A stretch of DNA of 64,000 nt from Sipunculus nudus (taxonomy: Eukaryota; Annelida; Sipuncula; Golfingiida; Sipunculidae), in assembly GCA_026874595.1 (NCBI GenBank), contig CM049313.1:52565659-52629658 (forward strand), read 5' to 3'. Below the pieces are notes generated by a model, which was given only the letters and a program-made list of their open reading frames with translations, searched no databases and was not told the origin of the DNA. Below are positions 12,225 to 24,204 of this stretch, piece by piece. The first letter of the stretch is position 1; each line of letters opens with the position of its first letter. The translations under genes and the position numbers were made by a program.

Positions 12225-12227
<3 letters not shown>
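10538..12227. other. No gene recognised
   Basis: Mixed-composition DNA with a more CpG-containing patch at about 10740-10930 and a G tract near 11014. No recognised gene or element. Confidence 0.55.

Positions 12228-12272
<45 letters not shown>
12228..12272. repeat. (GA)n microsatellite
   Basis: More than 20 GA dinucleotides in an unbroken run. Confidence 0.95.
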
Positions 12273-12278
<6 letters not shown>

Positions 12279-12776
12279 AACATTTCACCTTTGAAGATTA
12301 CAACAAATTGGTGTCTTCAAAAGTTGATGAAATTCGCTGCCTTTCGAATTGATAGGTATTTAACACAATTTTGGGACAGTAATTTCATTGCATATAATAT
12401 CTCTAGCACCAAAATGTCTGTTATTTTACGTATTTTTTCCATTTTGTTTTCACATTGTATCCACAATTACTTTATTTATTTTATATTTATTTATATTCTG
12501 TATGTAGATAATAATTGTGAAGATGTTTCATAACATTAATGCGGAGATGTCTATCGTTATTTATCCACAATTATCTCATATCCATGGTTTATGGTGTTTA
12601 TGTTACATAGCAAAACATATTTCTGGTAACGTAAAGTGAATATCTCTCTTGTAACATTTAACTAAACAAAAATACAAATGTTTTTATTATATCAGCACAC
12701 ATATTTTTCATTCTATCAGTTCAGTTCCACTGTGTTAGGACCGAGCAATTGATATGATTACACTGTCTGGACCACA

Positions 12777-12777
<1 letters not shown>

Positions 12778-12840
<63 letters not shown>
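12778..12840. repeat. (TA)n microsatellite
   Basis: TA alternation with a single GTA interruption near 12795. Confidence 0.95.
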
Positions 12841-12843
<3 letters not shown>

Positions 12844-12984
12844 TGATCTAATGGTTTACTGCAATAAACAGCTGCTGATGAAACGCTGCACGAAACTATG
12901 TAGTAGTAAAAATGTCTGACAAAATTTGATTCCTCTGTTTGTATAATTTGTCGCATGCAGTATGTAAGAAACTGCGAGTACCAT

Positions 12985-13712
12985 TGGCAGCCGTGGTAGC
13001 AGCACTTTAAACTTATGCTCTTTACACAACGCTTTACCTAAAGGGCTACTACCTATATCGTAAGGCGCTGTTTGTTATGACCTCGTATCCTGAATTGCAA
13101 CACTAGAGGGGAGCACTGTATTTTTGTCCAATCAGATGAGACCTTGTGCTGGAAGACAAAGCCAAGCGAGGAATACACGGAGCCAATCATATTCATTTCT
13201 TTTTGAATGACAGCTCATCCCCCAGCGTAACCGTCTGAACAGGCCACAGGCTCAGAGAGAATTGCCCCTGACGTGGTTTGCTTAGGGCCTTGGGCGCATA
13301 GGATGCTCGGCCGGTGAGCTGTAATTCAAACGAAACGTAACAACAAAGGCTGCGTGCACCTCGCTGGCTGGTTTCAGTTCTGCAGACAACAGATACATGG
13401 CTACGCTAACATAGTCATAATGTCATAATGTCATAGTCGATGATGCGAGAATGCAGAGGGAGCAATTTAAATTCGACCGGAAAATCGTCAAGCGACGCTT
13501 GAAGCGCAGCAATGGGCGGAGCCAGGATGCCTGTCGAGTGTTTGTTTATTGGCATCTGATTGGCTGCTTGTCACATCATACGCACGTTAATTTCAGTGGA
13601 CAACGAACCGCCATCTGGTGTCTAAATATATCATAAACGGTCACAGCTGGCAGCGTGAAAATCAGTTGCTTCTTTAGAAGCGCAAGATTTCCGCTGCCTC
13701 GGGAGCGTATTT
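12985..13712 (-). repeat. Dispersed repeat, copy B
   Basis: Reverse-complement partner of 2802-3300 and the longer copy. Matching blocks run from CGTGGTAGCAGCAC at its left to GATTTCCGCTGCCTCGGGAG at its right. The extra internal segment (about 13290-13560) is absent from copy A. A TCATAATG triplet repeat occurs near 13415-13435. No protein is recognised. Confidence 0.7.
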
Positions 13713-13904
13713 AAACTTGGCTTCAGCAAGAAGACAGAGTTAATGGCAACAGGGCAGGATGCTGAGCACCTGAGGGGACTCCAAGTATATGTTAGCTTCT
13801 GTCGTAGCTAATCCAGCAAGGCCATGGAACATTTTTGTAAATATCAAAGACGCCCTCGTTTGTGAGTGATAAACGCCTGTAGGACATAGCATTCCCTTCA
13901 AGAC

Positions 13905-13955
13905 TGCTGTGCGCTCACCCTGGGTGGGGATCGAGCGTGATAAATTTCACTGCTC
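13905..13955 (+). repeat. SINE-like dispersed patch, copy 1
   Basis: A 50-bp patch around GCGCTCACCCTGGGTGGGGA resembles one at 56165-56222 at roughly 70 percent by eye. It may be part of a short interspersed element, but no tail or target duplication is seen. Confidence 0.3.
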
Positions 13956-14485
13956 CTTTGGTCTTCCCTAGACTATAGTAGTCGGTTGAAATAAAAAATG
14001 TGATTAAAAATATATCTGTGTCATTGTGCGTGTGTGGATGTCAATGCATTAGTGAGAGGAAGAGCGAGAGGGAGAGAGTGAGAGACAGAGAGAGACAGAG
14101 GCAGGGCGGGAGGCTGGTAGAATGGTAGGCTCACTAATTGATTTCAACTTTATCCTTTGGTGGACTGGAAAGCTTACCTTTTAAAGGCTGTAAATATCAC
14201 AGTCTCGCCGATAATTAGTCTCCGGCCTCAGACTCATTCGGCAGTTATCGTAATATCAAACTCCGGGACTTCTCGTTATCCATAACGTCTTCAGCTTTAC
14301 ATAATACCAGAACCCAACTTGTTTTGGTTTGACATCGAAAATTCGTGCTTACCGAGAACTCAAGCACTTTCTTTGATATCTACGCTCTCTCTCCCTCTAC
14401 CTCTCTCCCTCTTACTCGCGCTCTCCCATGCACATATAACCTTAAAAAAGATACGGCGGCAGAAAAAGGGGATAGGACCTCCTTG

Positions 14486-14513
14486 ACCCCCCCCCCCCCC
14501 GGATCTGCTTCTG
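14486..14513. mobile_element. MITE end fragment (CGGATCC family)
   Basis: A C tract followed by GGATCTGCTTCTG matches the right terminus of the MITE at 32544-32748. The left end is not recognisable. Confidence 0.45.
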
Positions 14514-15369
14514 GGAAAGTTAAAAAGCGAACGGTATGGACAATTAATTCACGCGTGTTATTCTACATTATTGTGTTATTTATAACCGAGGCAACTTCTC
14601 TGTAAGTAACTGTACATGTGTCAGAAAGATTAAGCTGAGTTAATCCTAACCGAAGATACGAAAAGTAGCCAAGGCGCATTTCAGTTAAGGGGTCATTGCA
14701 AAAACAAAATTGTCAAATAAAGATCAAGGGCTTACCTGGACTAAAATGATACTGTGTAAGCACGAATTAATAAAATAACACAGAGATTGAACACACTCGC
14801 CTATACTTTTATTATGTTGGCCGAGTTGCAAAGTATCTGTAAACACGCACAGCAACTAAATCACAGCTGGTATTTTCTCGCCCCTGGGGACTGGTTACAG
14901 CCATATTGTAACCTTGCGTGCACAACACTGTTTCAGTAAATTGGATGCAGTTTTGTTTGCACATGATTGGATCATATTTAATTTGGGCCTGCAGGGACTC
15001 CAGTAACTCCAATCAGTCTCACGTCTCCAAAAGTGAGGATGACGACGGGGCCCATTATACCAGCGTTATATCCTCAATTTCGACATGCGACTGGTGACAA
15101 CCGTTATTTATTCTGGAGGCCCAATGGCAGCAACAATAAATTGTTCCGAAACTATCGCGGGAAGTGCATAAAAATACGACAGGGAAATTCTACGAGGACG
15201 TTCTCAAGGTGGAAATTTCAATGCGGATAGAGTATGGTGGTTACACCGGTATCATCCAAGTAGAAGATGGGGGAACGCTCCGACGATGACCGCGCCCTCA
15301 TTCGCAAATTATGGTAGACTTACAGCAATGTAGAAGGAGTGTGGCCTTTTCCTACGGTATGAAAAACCT

Positions 15370-18300
15370 GTAAAATGTCTGCATTAAATGGAGCAAAACC
15401 TAAGCAACGTTAAATGCAACCAGTATTTTCACGACTTTTTTTTAAAATCAGTGATTGCCTATATAAGTATATAAACTCCTCGGACATTCAACCAGCATAT
15501 AAAACCGATCACTAATTGGTACAAATTACTTTATGTTAAAGCTTTCATAAAAGAGGACCTGGTTATTGGAAATTTAACTACTCCCTTTTTAAGGAGACGA
15601 GAATTATGTTAAACAAATTAAAAATTGTATTCACTCTACTTAATTAAATAACACGGATGCCAGTGCATTTTTGGTTTGGGATACCATAAAGTGTCAGGTC
15701 GGAGAAGAAACTATATCCTTTCCTGCAACTGAAAAGAAGAAAAAATACAATAATAAAATGATAGTATGAGAAAGAGAAATGTATAAGGTGCAATGTCAGT
15801 ATAATCTTATTAATAGCATAGAATATAAACTTACATGGGAAAGTGCTGTCAAAAAGCATAAGACATTCATTGAGGAAAAAACTACAGGCTGGATTGTAAC
15901 AAGTAGGTGTAAAAAACTAAATATTTTTTTAAATATTGGAAAAAGAAACTACGAATATATATATATATATATATTATGAAACTTAAAGATGAAACTGGGA
16001 AATTTCTTACAAATACGAAAGCCATTCTGCAGGTACAAACCCGATTTTACCAGTCTCTATATACATCAATAGGCACTGATGAAAATTATAGAGAAAAAAA
16101 AACAATTTTATATCACTAGATAATATAAAAACATTGTCTACAGATGATAAACAAAATATTAAAACACATCTCTTTATCTCAATAAAACACCTGGATCTGA
16201 TTGTCTTCCAGTAGAATTTTACAGAGTTTTCAAGGAAAAAATAAAAGAATATTATATTAATGCAATAAAACATTCTTTCAAAATAGGCAACTTACCATTC
16301 ACTTAACGACAAGGGATTCTCTGTTTAATTCTAAGAAAGACAAGGACACACTTTTTTAAAAACATTGGCATCCGCTCTCAGTGCAAAATACTGACTCAAG
16401 ATCATTGCTAAAATTCTAGTTAATAGACCTAGGAATGTATTAGACAATCTAATAAGTCCAAACAGGGTTTATTAAAAACAGATATATTGGAAAAAAATAT
16501 TTAAGAAAATACAGATTTATTTGCCTATTTAAAAAATATAATATAGAAAGTTACTTCACATCATTTGTTTTAGAAAAAGCTTTCGGTTTCATAAAATTGA
16601 CGCATGTATTCAAAATACTTTAGATTTATTTAACTTTAGAAATATATATTTAAAAAATTGATAAATATACTCGATTCAGGTATAAGCAGTTGCGTGATTA
16701 ACAGTGGTTGGTTAACAAATTATTTTTCTATAACACCTGGTGTCAGACAAGGATGTCCCCTATCTCCATATCAATTTATTTTAGCTTCAGAAGTACTAGA
16801 AATCAAAATTCGAAATAAACCTATAAAAACAGGAATAAATGTTGCAGGCAGGGAACACAAGTTAATCCGATATGCTGATGACACTGCCCTGTTTCTGAGT
16901 GGAGGTTACCACTCAATAAAAGAAGCAATCTCAACACTTATACACTTTTAGGAAATATCAGGTGTTAAGGTAAATTTAGACAAACTGTTATTATGCCAGT
17001 ATTAAAAAAATTATAATGATAATACATTTCAGAGTATCCATAATTTCGGAGTGAAATGGTGTACAGACTCCATTAAAGTTTTAGGTATTTACATACATCC
17101 AGACTGGAGAATAATGAAAGACATTAATTACAAGGAAATTATTAGTAAAATAAAATCATTTTTAAATGTATGGTCGACAAGAACTATGACACTATCAGGT
17201 AAATTAACAATTATAAATTCTCATATTTTATCACAGTTGACATATGCTCTATAAGTCTTGTCACTTCCTCCATCCAGTTATATAAAAGGTATTAAATGTT
17301 TAATATTAAATGTTGTATGTGTTCATTTAGGGTTAGCAGAGAAAAAAAAAATAAAGAGGACAACCTTAATTGCAAAAATTGAAAAAAGAAGGGGGGGACT
17401 AGATATAACTCATTTAAATTCCAAAATGGAAGCTTAAAAAATGATTAAAAAAAGGATTTGTTTCTGGTCCAATTGAGAAGAATGGAGACAAATAGTTAAT
17501 GTGCAGTTAAGAAAGCTAGGTCCCCTTATATTTAAATGCAATCTAAAATCTCAAAATTTCGGTAAGTTCAAGATCACATATCATACTTTTCTGGAAAGAA
17601 GTTATTGAGATTTGGGGTAAATATTACTTTAAAGATGTAAATATATGTAATGAAATTTAATCAGAAATAATATTCTGTAATTCGCATATAAAGGCAGATA
17701 ACACCATTGTCTACAGCAAGGCTATGTACAGAGCAGGAATAATAAGTATTAAAGATATTATCAAGCAAACTTGTGATTAATATTTTTTTGTCCCACAATG
17801 AATAATTAGATAAGGTTAAAGTAAATATAAATGAAATGCAATTCCGACACACAGGAGGAAGATCTTGATACATCTAAACTTGAAATACAACCTTTAAATC
17901 TTACCTTGAAAGAACCATGGAGATGAAAGGGTTACATATACAACATATACAGAAATACTTCTTAATATATGCACAAAACCTTTGAAGATTATAGAAAAAT
18001 GGAATAGATATATGATCAGGGAATGCCACGATTTATTGTTTGAGGCCTTTAACATATTAAACGGTTTACAATCTCCGAAAATCTAAGAATATTCAATTCA
18101 AACTTCTTCAAAAATGTATACCACATTACAAAAAAAAAGAAGCAAAAATGTGCTCTTTATGTATGTCTCTGTTTTACGAATGTTAATTAACACAAAATTT
18201 ATTATCCCAAGTGAAAAATTGGCTGTTAACTTTACATAATATGGTAAAAGAAGAGAATATTAATAAAAAAAAGCTAATTATAATTAACAAGACCAATAAT

Positions 18301-18512
18301 TGCTTGATTGATATGATGTTACTCTTAACAAAAAGATTTATATATGGCTGTAAATGCAATGATGCAAAGCCTGTCTTTAAAAGTTTTAAAGTTTTAAAAT
18401 ATATATTGAACAATTTTATAACATCGAGAAGAAAACTGCCGCTAAAAAAGAAAATTCAAGTCTCATAGGAAAAATGGGATACTCTATACACAAATAGAAA
18501 CTGAGATAAGTG
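15370..18512 (+). pseudogene. Decayed LINE (non-LTR retrotransposon), L1-type
   Basis: Pieces of one LINE polyprotein appear in order but in shifting frames. They are the end of an APE-type endonuclease (about 15415-15520, with a DH-type ending), a GPGYW-like patch (about 15560), a linker resembling the NTKYFLNLEKRN region (about 15915-15955), the reverse transcriptase core (16658-17254), and a C-terminal region with a CSLC knuckle (about 18148). Stops and frameshifts are frequent and a short (TA)n run sits in the frame at 15957-15973. The 5' part is missing. The element would copy itself by target-primed reverse transcription; this copy cannot. Confidence 0.85.
16658..17254 (+). pseudogene. 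LINE reverse transcriptase core fragment
   Basis: Two open blocks (16658-16951 and 17051-17254) are separated by a stop and a frame change. The first contains GVRQGCPLSPYQF, the fingers-palm motif of non-LTR reverse transcriptases, and IRYADDTALF with the catalytic YADD. The second contains VLGIYIHPDW and RTMTLSGKLTIINS, the thumb-region motifs of L1-type elements. RNA-directed DNA polymerase is the family function; the copy is broken. Confidence 0.92.
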
Positions 18513-18516
18513 GAAA

Positions 18517-19284
18517 TGTTACGGAACCTAATATCAACATCACGCAGTCGCGACGAGCCTAAATTTTGTTATGGAGATGTCTGAAGTCAGTGGTTTTTTG
18601 TTAACAAATAACTATAATTTATTCTTAAAACCACCATAACATTACAGTACACTAAATCAATACAATTATACAGTAAAACAGCGATATAGCAACAAGTCAA
18701 TCCAATCACATAGAAAAATAATGTGCACAGTACCTGGATACCAACAACCATCACAAGAATAAGTCCTTTAAATGAATACTCTTGGAGAAAAACAGTCCAA
18801 TGTAAAGCTCTTTTAACAATCCAGAAAGTAAACTTGAGGCAGGCAGCATTAAATTGTATAGAGTTAGTAATGGTAGAATCCCTGAAATTACTGGATAATC
18901 TGACAAGTCCCACAAACTGACATACACACCTCTGTGTCCGCTGGAATTTTCACCCTCTCTCTCTCGGCTCTAAAACACAGCCCCCTATATATAACTTCCT
19001 GCCCGAAGCCGAGAATTTTCCACTTCTCGAACAGTCTAAAGGATTTCACATAATACACAGTAAACACGCGTTACAGGAATCATCAAGAAGAACATCGCTA
19101 TGTCTCTACATTGGGGGGCCACACGTGACTCACGACCCGGATCGGTCAGGCTCGAAAGCCCCGAGCTAGCATGACAACGAGAGTTCAACCAGTACAGATT
19201 AAAGCGAGAATGTAACAAGCGGCCCGGCGAGGGCGCTACAACACGAGTTAAGCCCGTGCCACACAATAAAAAGAGCACCTGTAA
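18517..19284 (-). mobile_element. LTR copy, minus orientation, internally deleted
   Basis: Starts TGTTACGGAACCTAAT and follows the reverse LTR order to GAGCACCTGTAAT. About 60 bp that normally hold the CACTAGGCAGCGTGAAAT block are missing. It abuts the LINE on the left and a second partial LTR on the right. Confidence 0.8.
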
Positions 19285-20280
19285 TACAGCAAGTCAATAC
19301 AAACAGCATAATGAACAAAGTGCACAGTACCTGGATACCACCACTGTCACAGCGACAAGTCCTTTAAAATGTATAAGCCGGATGAACAGTTCACACAAAT
19401 CTTCTCAGAGAATAACAGTCCAATGTAATAACAAAAGTGAAATCCTGGCAGTGATCCGAAAGGTAAACTGAAGACCATAAAATCCGCTTGCCGATGACGA
19501 AAAAAGCTTGCTTGCATAACTGGGAAACTGGTTATAAGGTCCAATGGCCGAAGTCGCAAGTATAAAGGCTTTGCATCTCGAAACACTGTCGTTCACAAGA
19601 TCAGGTTCGGCTCTAGAATGGCATGGCTGGGTCTCCGCTGCTTGGATCGGTAGAGGGAATATAGGTTGCTTCAAGCTTTGCGGCTGTGGATGCTGTAGCT
19701 TTCCTGAAAAGATCACTGACTCGAGATGGGCGGTGGCGGCCTTTGCGGCTCTCTGCTCGGCTTGGTGTGGCATTGCGTTTGTTGGCTCAGAGAACATGCT
19801 TAAGGAGCGCACAGGGCTGAGGTCTTGACCACAGCAACCTGTAGCTGCTCGAAGAGCGTAAACTTTCTTTGGCTTGGCATAAAATCCGTAACAAATTTGG
19901 AAGAAAAGCTATAACTGCCGCTATTATAGGAAAAGGTCCACTCTTCTATATCCGCTGGAATATTCTCTCACCTCTTCTCTCGGCTCTAAAACACAGCCCC
20001 TGTCTATAACCTTTCATCCGGAAACCCTTTCACGAACAATCGAAAAGAAACAATACACGTGCACAGACATGAACATTCGAGACAGGCACGGCAGCGAGCT
20101 GTTACACTCCGCGAGAGTTCAAACAGTACGGATTAAACCGAGCCCGCAACACCCGGCCAGGCGAGAAAGCCCCAGACTAGCATGACCGCTGTGTTAACAC
20201 GTCAGACCCTATGCGAGGACCGGGTTATGCCGCCATACACATGTAAGGCCGCTACATACAATAAAAGAGACACCCTAACA
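19285..20280 (-). mobile_element. Second LTR copy, partial, with internal insertion
   Basis: Begins mid-LTR at ACAGCAAGTCAATACAA and continues in the same orientation to CACCCTAACA. A segment of about 400 bp inside (19487-19877) is absent from the other LTR copies and is flanked by the direct repeat CATAAAATCCG (19476-19486 and 19878-19888). It may be a distinct subfamily or a rearranged nested copy. Confidence 0.7.
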
Positions 20281-21953
20281 AAATTCACATTCTCTAGTAA
20301 AAATGTATGTGTGCATGTATGCATGTGTTCATACTTTTTATATACAGATGTATCTACCTGACCCTTTAATAAAAAAAACCTTCACCAGTGAGTAAATTTA
20401 CAATTTATGCATGTTACTTCTACTGTATATGTATGCGCCTATGTTTTAAGTGTAATGTACGTGTAACCTAAGTGCTATCGTATTTAAATCTTTATTTGTC
20501 TGTATTTGTCAAAAAGTACCTATTAAATGCTGGAATTTACAACGTTGCGAAAAATAAAACAATTTATAAAATGATTTAATATAAAGAACTATGTGCATTA
20601 ATGGAATGAAAGTGCGTATATCATTAAACAAGTATCAAAAGTAACAGAACAGTTAATATTTCCAGGCCCCCATGATCAAAATCAGAAAGGCTGAACAAGC
20701 TAACGCAACCTAAGTGTATTTTTAATAAAAGAAACGATATTTATTTATCTTTATTTTATTAGCTTTGCTGATTAATTATTGATTTATTTATAAAATGTGG
20801 GAGAGTAATTTACAATACGTCCTAGCCAAATAGAGTAATTGTTGAATTATGTATAAAATGTGAGAAAGTAATTTACAATACGTCCTAACCAATTAAACTT
20901 GTTGTTACCGAAAGGTTGCATAAAAACGGATCGATGGCAGGCTACAGCAAACGATGTAAAAGGGTTTATGGTAATAAAATCGTCTGCTAACAATTGATGA
21001 CCGACACCTTAGAATGGATTATCTAAAAGAAACCAGGCCAAGGTCGGGGATATTAATTGCTGCCTCGTTTTCCAGATACTGGACCAATTATTAACGTTAA
21101 TGTTACGGCAATTACAGAAGGAAAGTATGGAATCAAGTCGACGCTCATATAATTATCTTTTTACTCCTTTCCATATTTAGCTTAAAACTGCACATCGAAA
21201 CTGCTGTTTTTTTTCTGATTATGGAGCATCATTCATTTTTACCATTAAGCAGATATATTAAATGAATTTCATAGAAGTTAGTAGCAAATCTGGTTCACTC
21301 TTTGCGTAAAGTTGCCAATTTTATGCACGGCTACCTGTTGTGCTGAGGATAAAAGTAAATTCTTGTTGGGCCCAGCTGCTAGTACTAGGGAGGACAGAAT
21401 GAAGACCTTTATTGACGTGCTGGAAGTAATGGCCTCTTTTTCGATAACTGATGCTTAGACCTGATGTATTTGTCTGGTATTTTGCGAAACTCCCATTCTA
21501 TTTTTTTTGGACTAGATCTATCGATGTATCGATCGATGACAATTAACGTATGCGATTATCAATGGCTCTGGCAAGCAATATTAGCAAACATAGCTACAAT
21601 TTCATGATCTGGCCTAGAAAAACTGAATCAGTGAACAAGACTTTAACTATTCTTATTCTTTATCGCATGTTGATCATTGTAAATAACTGTACATCTCGAA
21701 CAGGAAGCGGTCGATCGGTTCCATCGTGATAATGTTGTACATGTCTAATAATCACCCACGGCGGCGTCATATTCCACTATTTATTTACATTTTATAAACA
21801 TTCTGAGACAACTGACATCAAAAGACATGTTTTACAGACATTCTCTTCTCATAAAAAATATGAAAGTCCCTGATAATATTAATCATTACAGCACATCCTT
21901 TTATATGCAGCAGCTGTAAGTGTACTGTTGAACAGTATAATCTCTCATGAGAC
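20281..21953. other. AT-rich, no gene recognised
   Basis: No supported gene. A 63-bp tandem duplication lies at 20785-20895. Confidence 0.55.
20785..20895. repeat. 63-bp tandem duplication
   Basis: The words ATAAAATGTG and AATTTACAATACGTCCTA recur at a 63-bp offset, about 1.8 copies. Confidence 0.75.
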
Positions 21954-22166
21954 CAGCAGCGGATCCAGTTTGGGGTCGAGGGGATATGGACCCCCCCCCC
22001 CCCTTTTTTTTATTAGCAGCCATAAGCTCTTTTGACGATTTCAATGAAATATAACCGGCCTGAACCTCCTGGCTTTCGGGACCAGGGGACATTTCGCAGG
22101 CTTTCTTATTAGTTTTTCTACGGTTGGATCTTGCCCTTGGATTCTAAAATCCTATATCCACCCCTG
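21954..22166. mobile_element. MITE, CGGATCC-terminal family
   Basis: Left end CAGCAGCGGATCCAG and right end TGGATATAGG complement form an imperfect inverted repeat matching the element at 32544-32748. A C tract lies inside. No target duplication is visible. Confidence 0.6.
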
Positions 22167-23225
22167 CCTGGGAACAGACCATACACGTTACTGGAAAACT
22201 AGTACAGCAAAACGCAAATAATGTTTACGTTTAAAAATAACTGAGGCGCCATGTTTAAAAAAAAGCTCAAGGGTAGCAATCGTGAGCATCATTCTTTCCG
22301 TTCTCGGTGCGTTATCCATTACATTGCATTATGTTGTTGAATTTTTGTAGCAATTGTTAATAATTTTTTCAATGCATTTTCTTTTTTTAAACGATGCGAA
22401 GAACATAATAAAAATGGGTGATCATATCATGTTCAGTGCCTAAAGGTACTCTTTTTATCGTATTTGATGGTAGCCCTTGTTTTCCGTCATATGAGAAACC
22501 TGGCCATCGTTTCTTGGTTGTCAAAGCCCTTTCCTTTACCCATAAGGAATGTCCCGCTGACATGCCAAAGGGTGTCTGAAATTGGCTGATACCACCTGAG
22601 GTAATACGACATAAAATGCGCCAACTTCATCTTATTTGTATATTTACCATATGTCTGCTGATGTCCAACACAAAGTTGGTGAATTCTTCAAGGTAACATG
22701 ATCATCTATTCGCTTTTTCACTGGCTGACTGACAAAGGGTCTTTTAACTTTAGTCTCCATATACGTTTCTGCATACGTAAAATACTTTACAAATTTTTAC
22801 TTCCATAAATCCTGCTGATGCCTTTTTTTAATGTTTGTTAATTTTCCCTGGTATTATATAAATCTGCTGTTGGAGAAAAGGCTCAGAAATGGTGTTTTTA
22901 TGGTATTGGTAATGACGTATAACATCCAAGTGTTTAAAGGTAATTTAATTTTATTCTTATCGTTCTTAAATGTGGACATATGCATTGGCAGAAAATATCC
23001 GATTGCAGAAAAAAAAATGCAAAAATATATACGGTAATATATTGGATTAGACGAACAAAAGATTTGTCAATCCATGGTAAACGTAATACGGAAGAAATTT
23101 GCAAAAAATAAATGAATTTGCTCAAATGATTACATTACAATAACAATCCTAGTAAGATCATAACAAATCAATAAACCTAATATATCTGTCAGTTGTTCTC
23201 CTTTTTAACCATGATGTACATGCAG
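22167..23225. other. AT-rich, no gene recognised
   Basis: No recognised gene or element. The sequence ends at the GCAG (23222-23225) that forms the left target duplication of the following retrotransposon. Confidence 0.55.
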
Positions 23226-23508
23226 TATAACAGGTGTCCTTTTTATTGTGTGACACGGGCGAAACTCGTGTTATTGCGCCCGTGTCTGGCCGCGTATTGC
23301 ATTCTAAGTTTAATCCGTACTGGTTGAACTCTCGTTGTCATGCTAGCTTGGGGCTTTCTTGCCTGGCAGAGCCGGGCCGAGCTCACGTGTGAACCCTTAT
23401 ATGTTGAGACACGGCATTTGTTGTTCTGGTATGTTCTTGGAACGTGTGTACTGTATATATTCTTTAGAATGTTCGAGAAGTGGAAAATTCTCGGCTTGGG
23501 GTGAAAAG

Positions 23509-23520
23509 TTATATAAAGAG
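23509..23520 (+). promoter_or_regulatory. LTR TATA box
   Basis: TTATATAAAGAG lies in U3 about 20 bp before the GCTGTGTTTTAGAGC block. It is kept in several solo LTRs but missing from the 3' LTR of this element. Confidence 0.65.
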
Positions 23521-23872
23521 GCTGTGTTTTAGAGCCGGGAGAGAGAGAGAATAGAAGATTCCAGCGGACACAGAAGCGTGTGTGTCAGTTTGTGGGACCT
23601 ATTCCGATGATGAGGCAATTATAGATTTTCTTTCAGATTTTCTCTTGTATTTTGTGACGGGTCTTTTTTGGTCTTCAGTTTGCTTTCTGGATTGTTACAA
23701 GAGCTTTACAATGGACCCTTAGTATACATTTTAAAGAACTTGTCGCTATGGCGGTGGTGGTATCCAGGTACTGTGCACTTTGTTTATTAGGCTGTGTGAT
23801 AATATTGATTTGATGTTATACTGTTATTGTACTGTGTACTTTGGTGTACTGTAATGTTAGGGATGTTTTAAG

Positions 23873-23878
23873 AATAAA
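23873..23878 (+). terminator. LTR polyadenylation signal
   Basis: AATAAA in the R/U5 part of the 5' LTR. The same word is kept at the equivalent place in the 3' LTR and the solo LTR at 41406-42122. Confidence 0.55.
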
Positions 23879-24041
23879 TTAGGGTTATTTGTTAACAAAA
23901 AAAACACTGACTTCTTTATTCATTCCCCTGGGCATTTCACGCTGCCTAGTGTTACAGAATCTGATTTTTTTATCTCCATTACAAAATTTGTGTTCATCAC
24001 GCATACGTGATCTGTTTATTATAGGTTCCGTAACATAAAAT

Positions 24042-24059
24042 TGGGGGCTTGTCCGGGAT
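24042..24059 (+). other. Primer-binding site, tRNA-Pro type
   Basis: TGGGGGCTTGTCCGGGAT matches at 17 of 18 positions the well-known site complementary to the 3' end of tRNA-Pro used by murine leukaemia-type retroviruses. It lies six bases after the 5' LTR, where minus-strand synthesis would be primed. Confidence 0.9.
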
Positions 24060-24204
24060 GCTTAATAGTTTTGAAATTTTTTTAGGCCTTGACCTAGACA
24101 AATTGTTTTATCGTACATTGTTTACAAGATTACATATTGTTTATAGTCCTTTGTTTACAGGATTTATCTCAGTGGTTTTTTTTATTGTTTTAACATCTTA
24201 AATT

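Larger units (their letters stand above)
13713..15369. other. No gene recognised; repeat fragments
   Basis: Contains a SINE-like patch (13905-13955), a GA-rich stretch (about 14050-14110) and the end of a CGGATCC-type MITE near 14513. No supported gene. Confidence 0.5.
23226..24035 (+). repeat. 5' LTR of the Gmr1-like element
   Basis: Runs from a diverged TGTTACAGG start to GGTTCCGTAACA. It has a TATA box near 23510, GA-rich sequence after it, and an AATAAA at 23873-23878. Confidence 0.92.

Noticed and set aside
19405-19812. 135-residue frame on the minus strand
   Set aside because: It lies across an LTR copy and its internal extra segment; no family match and no support outside the repeat.
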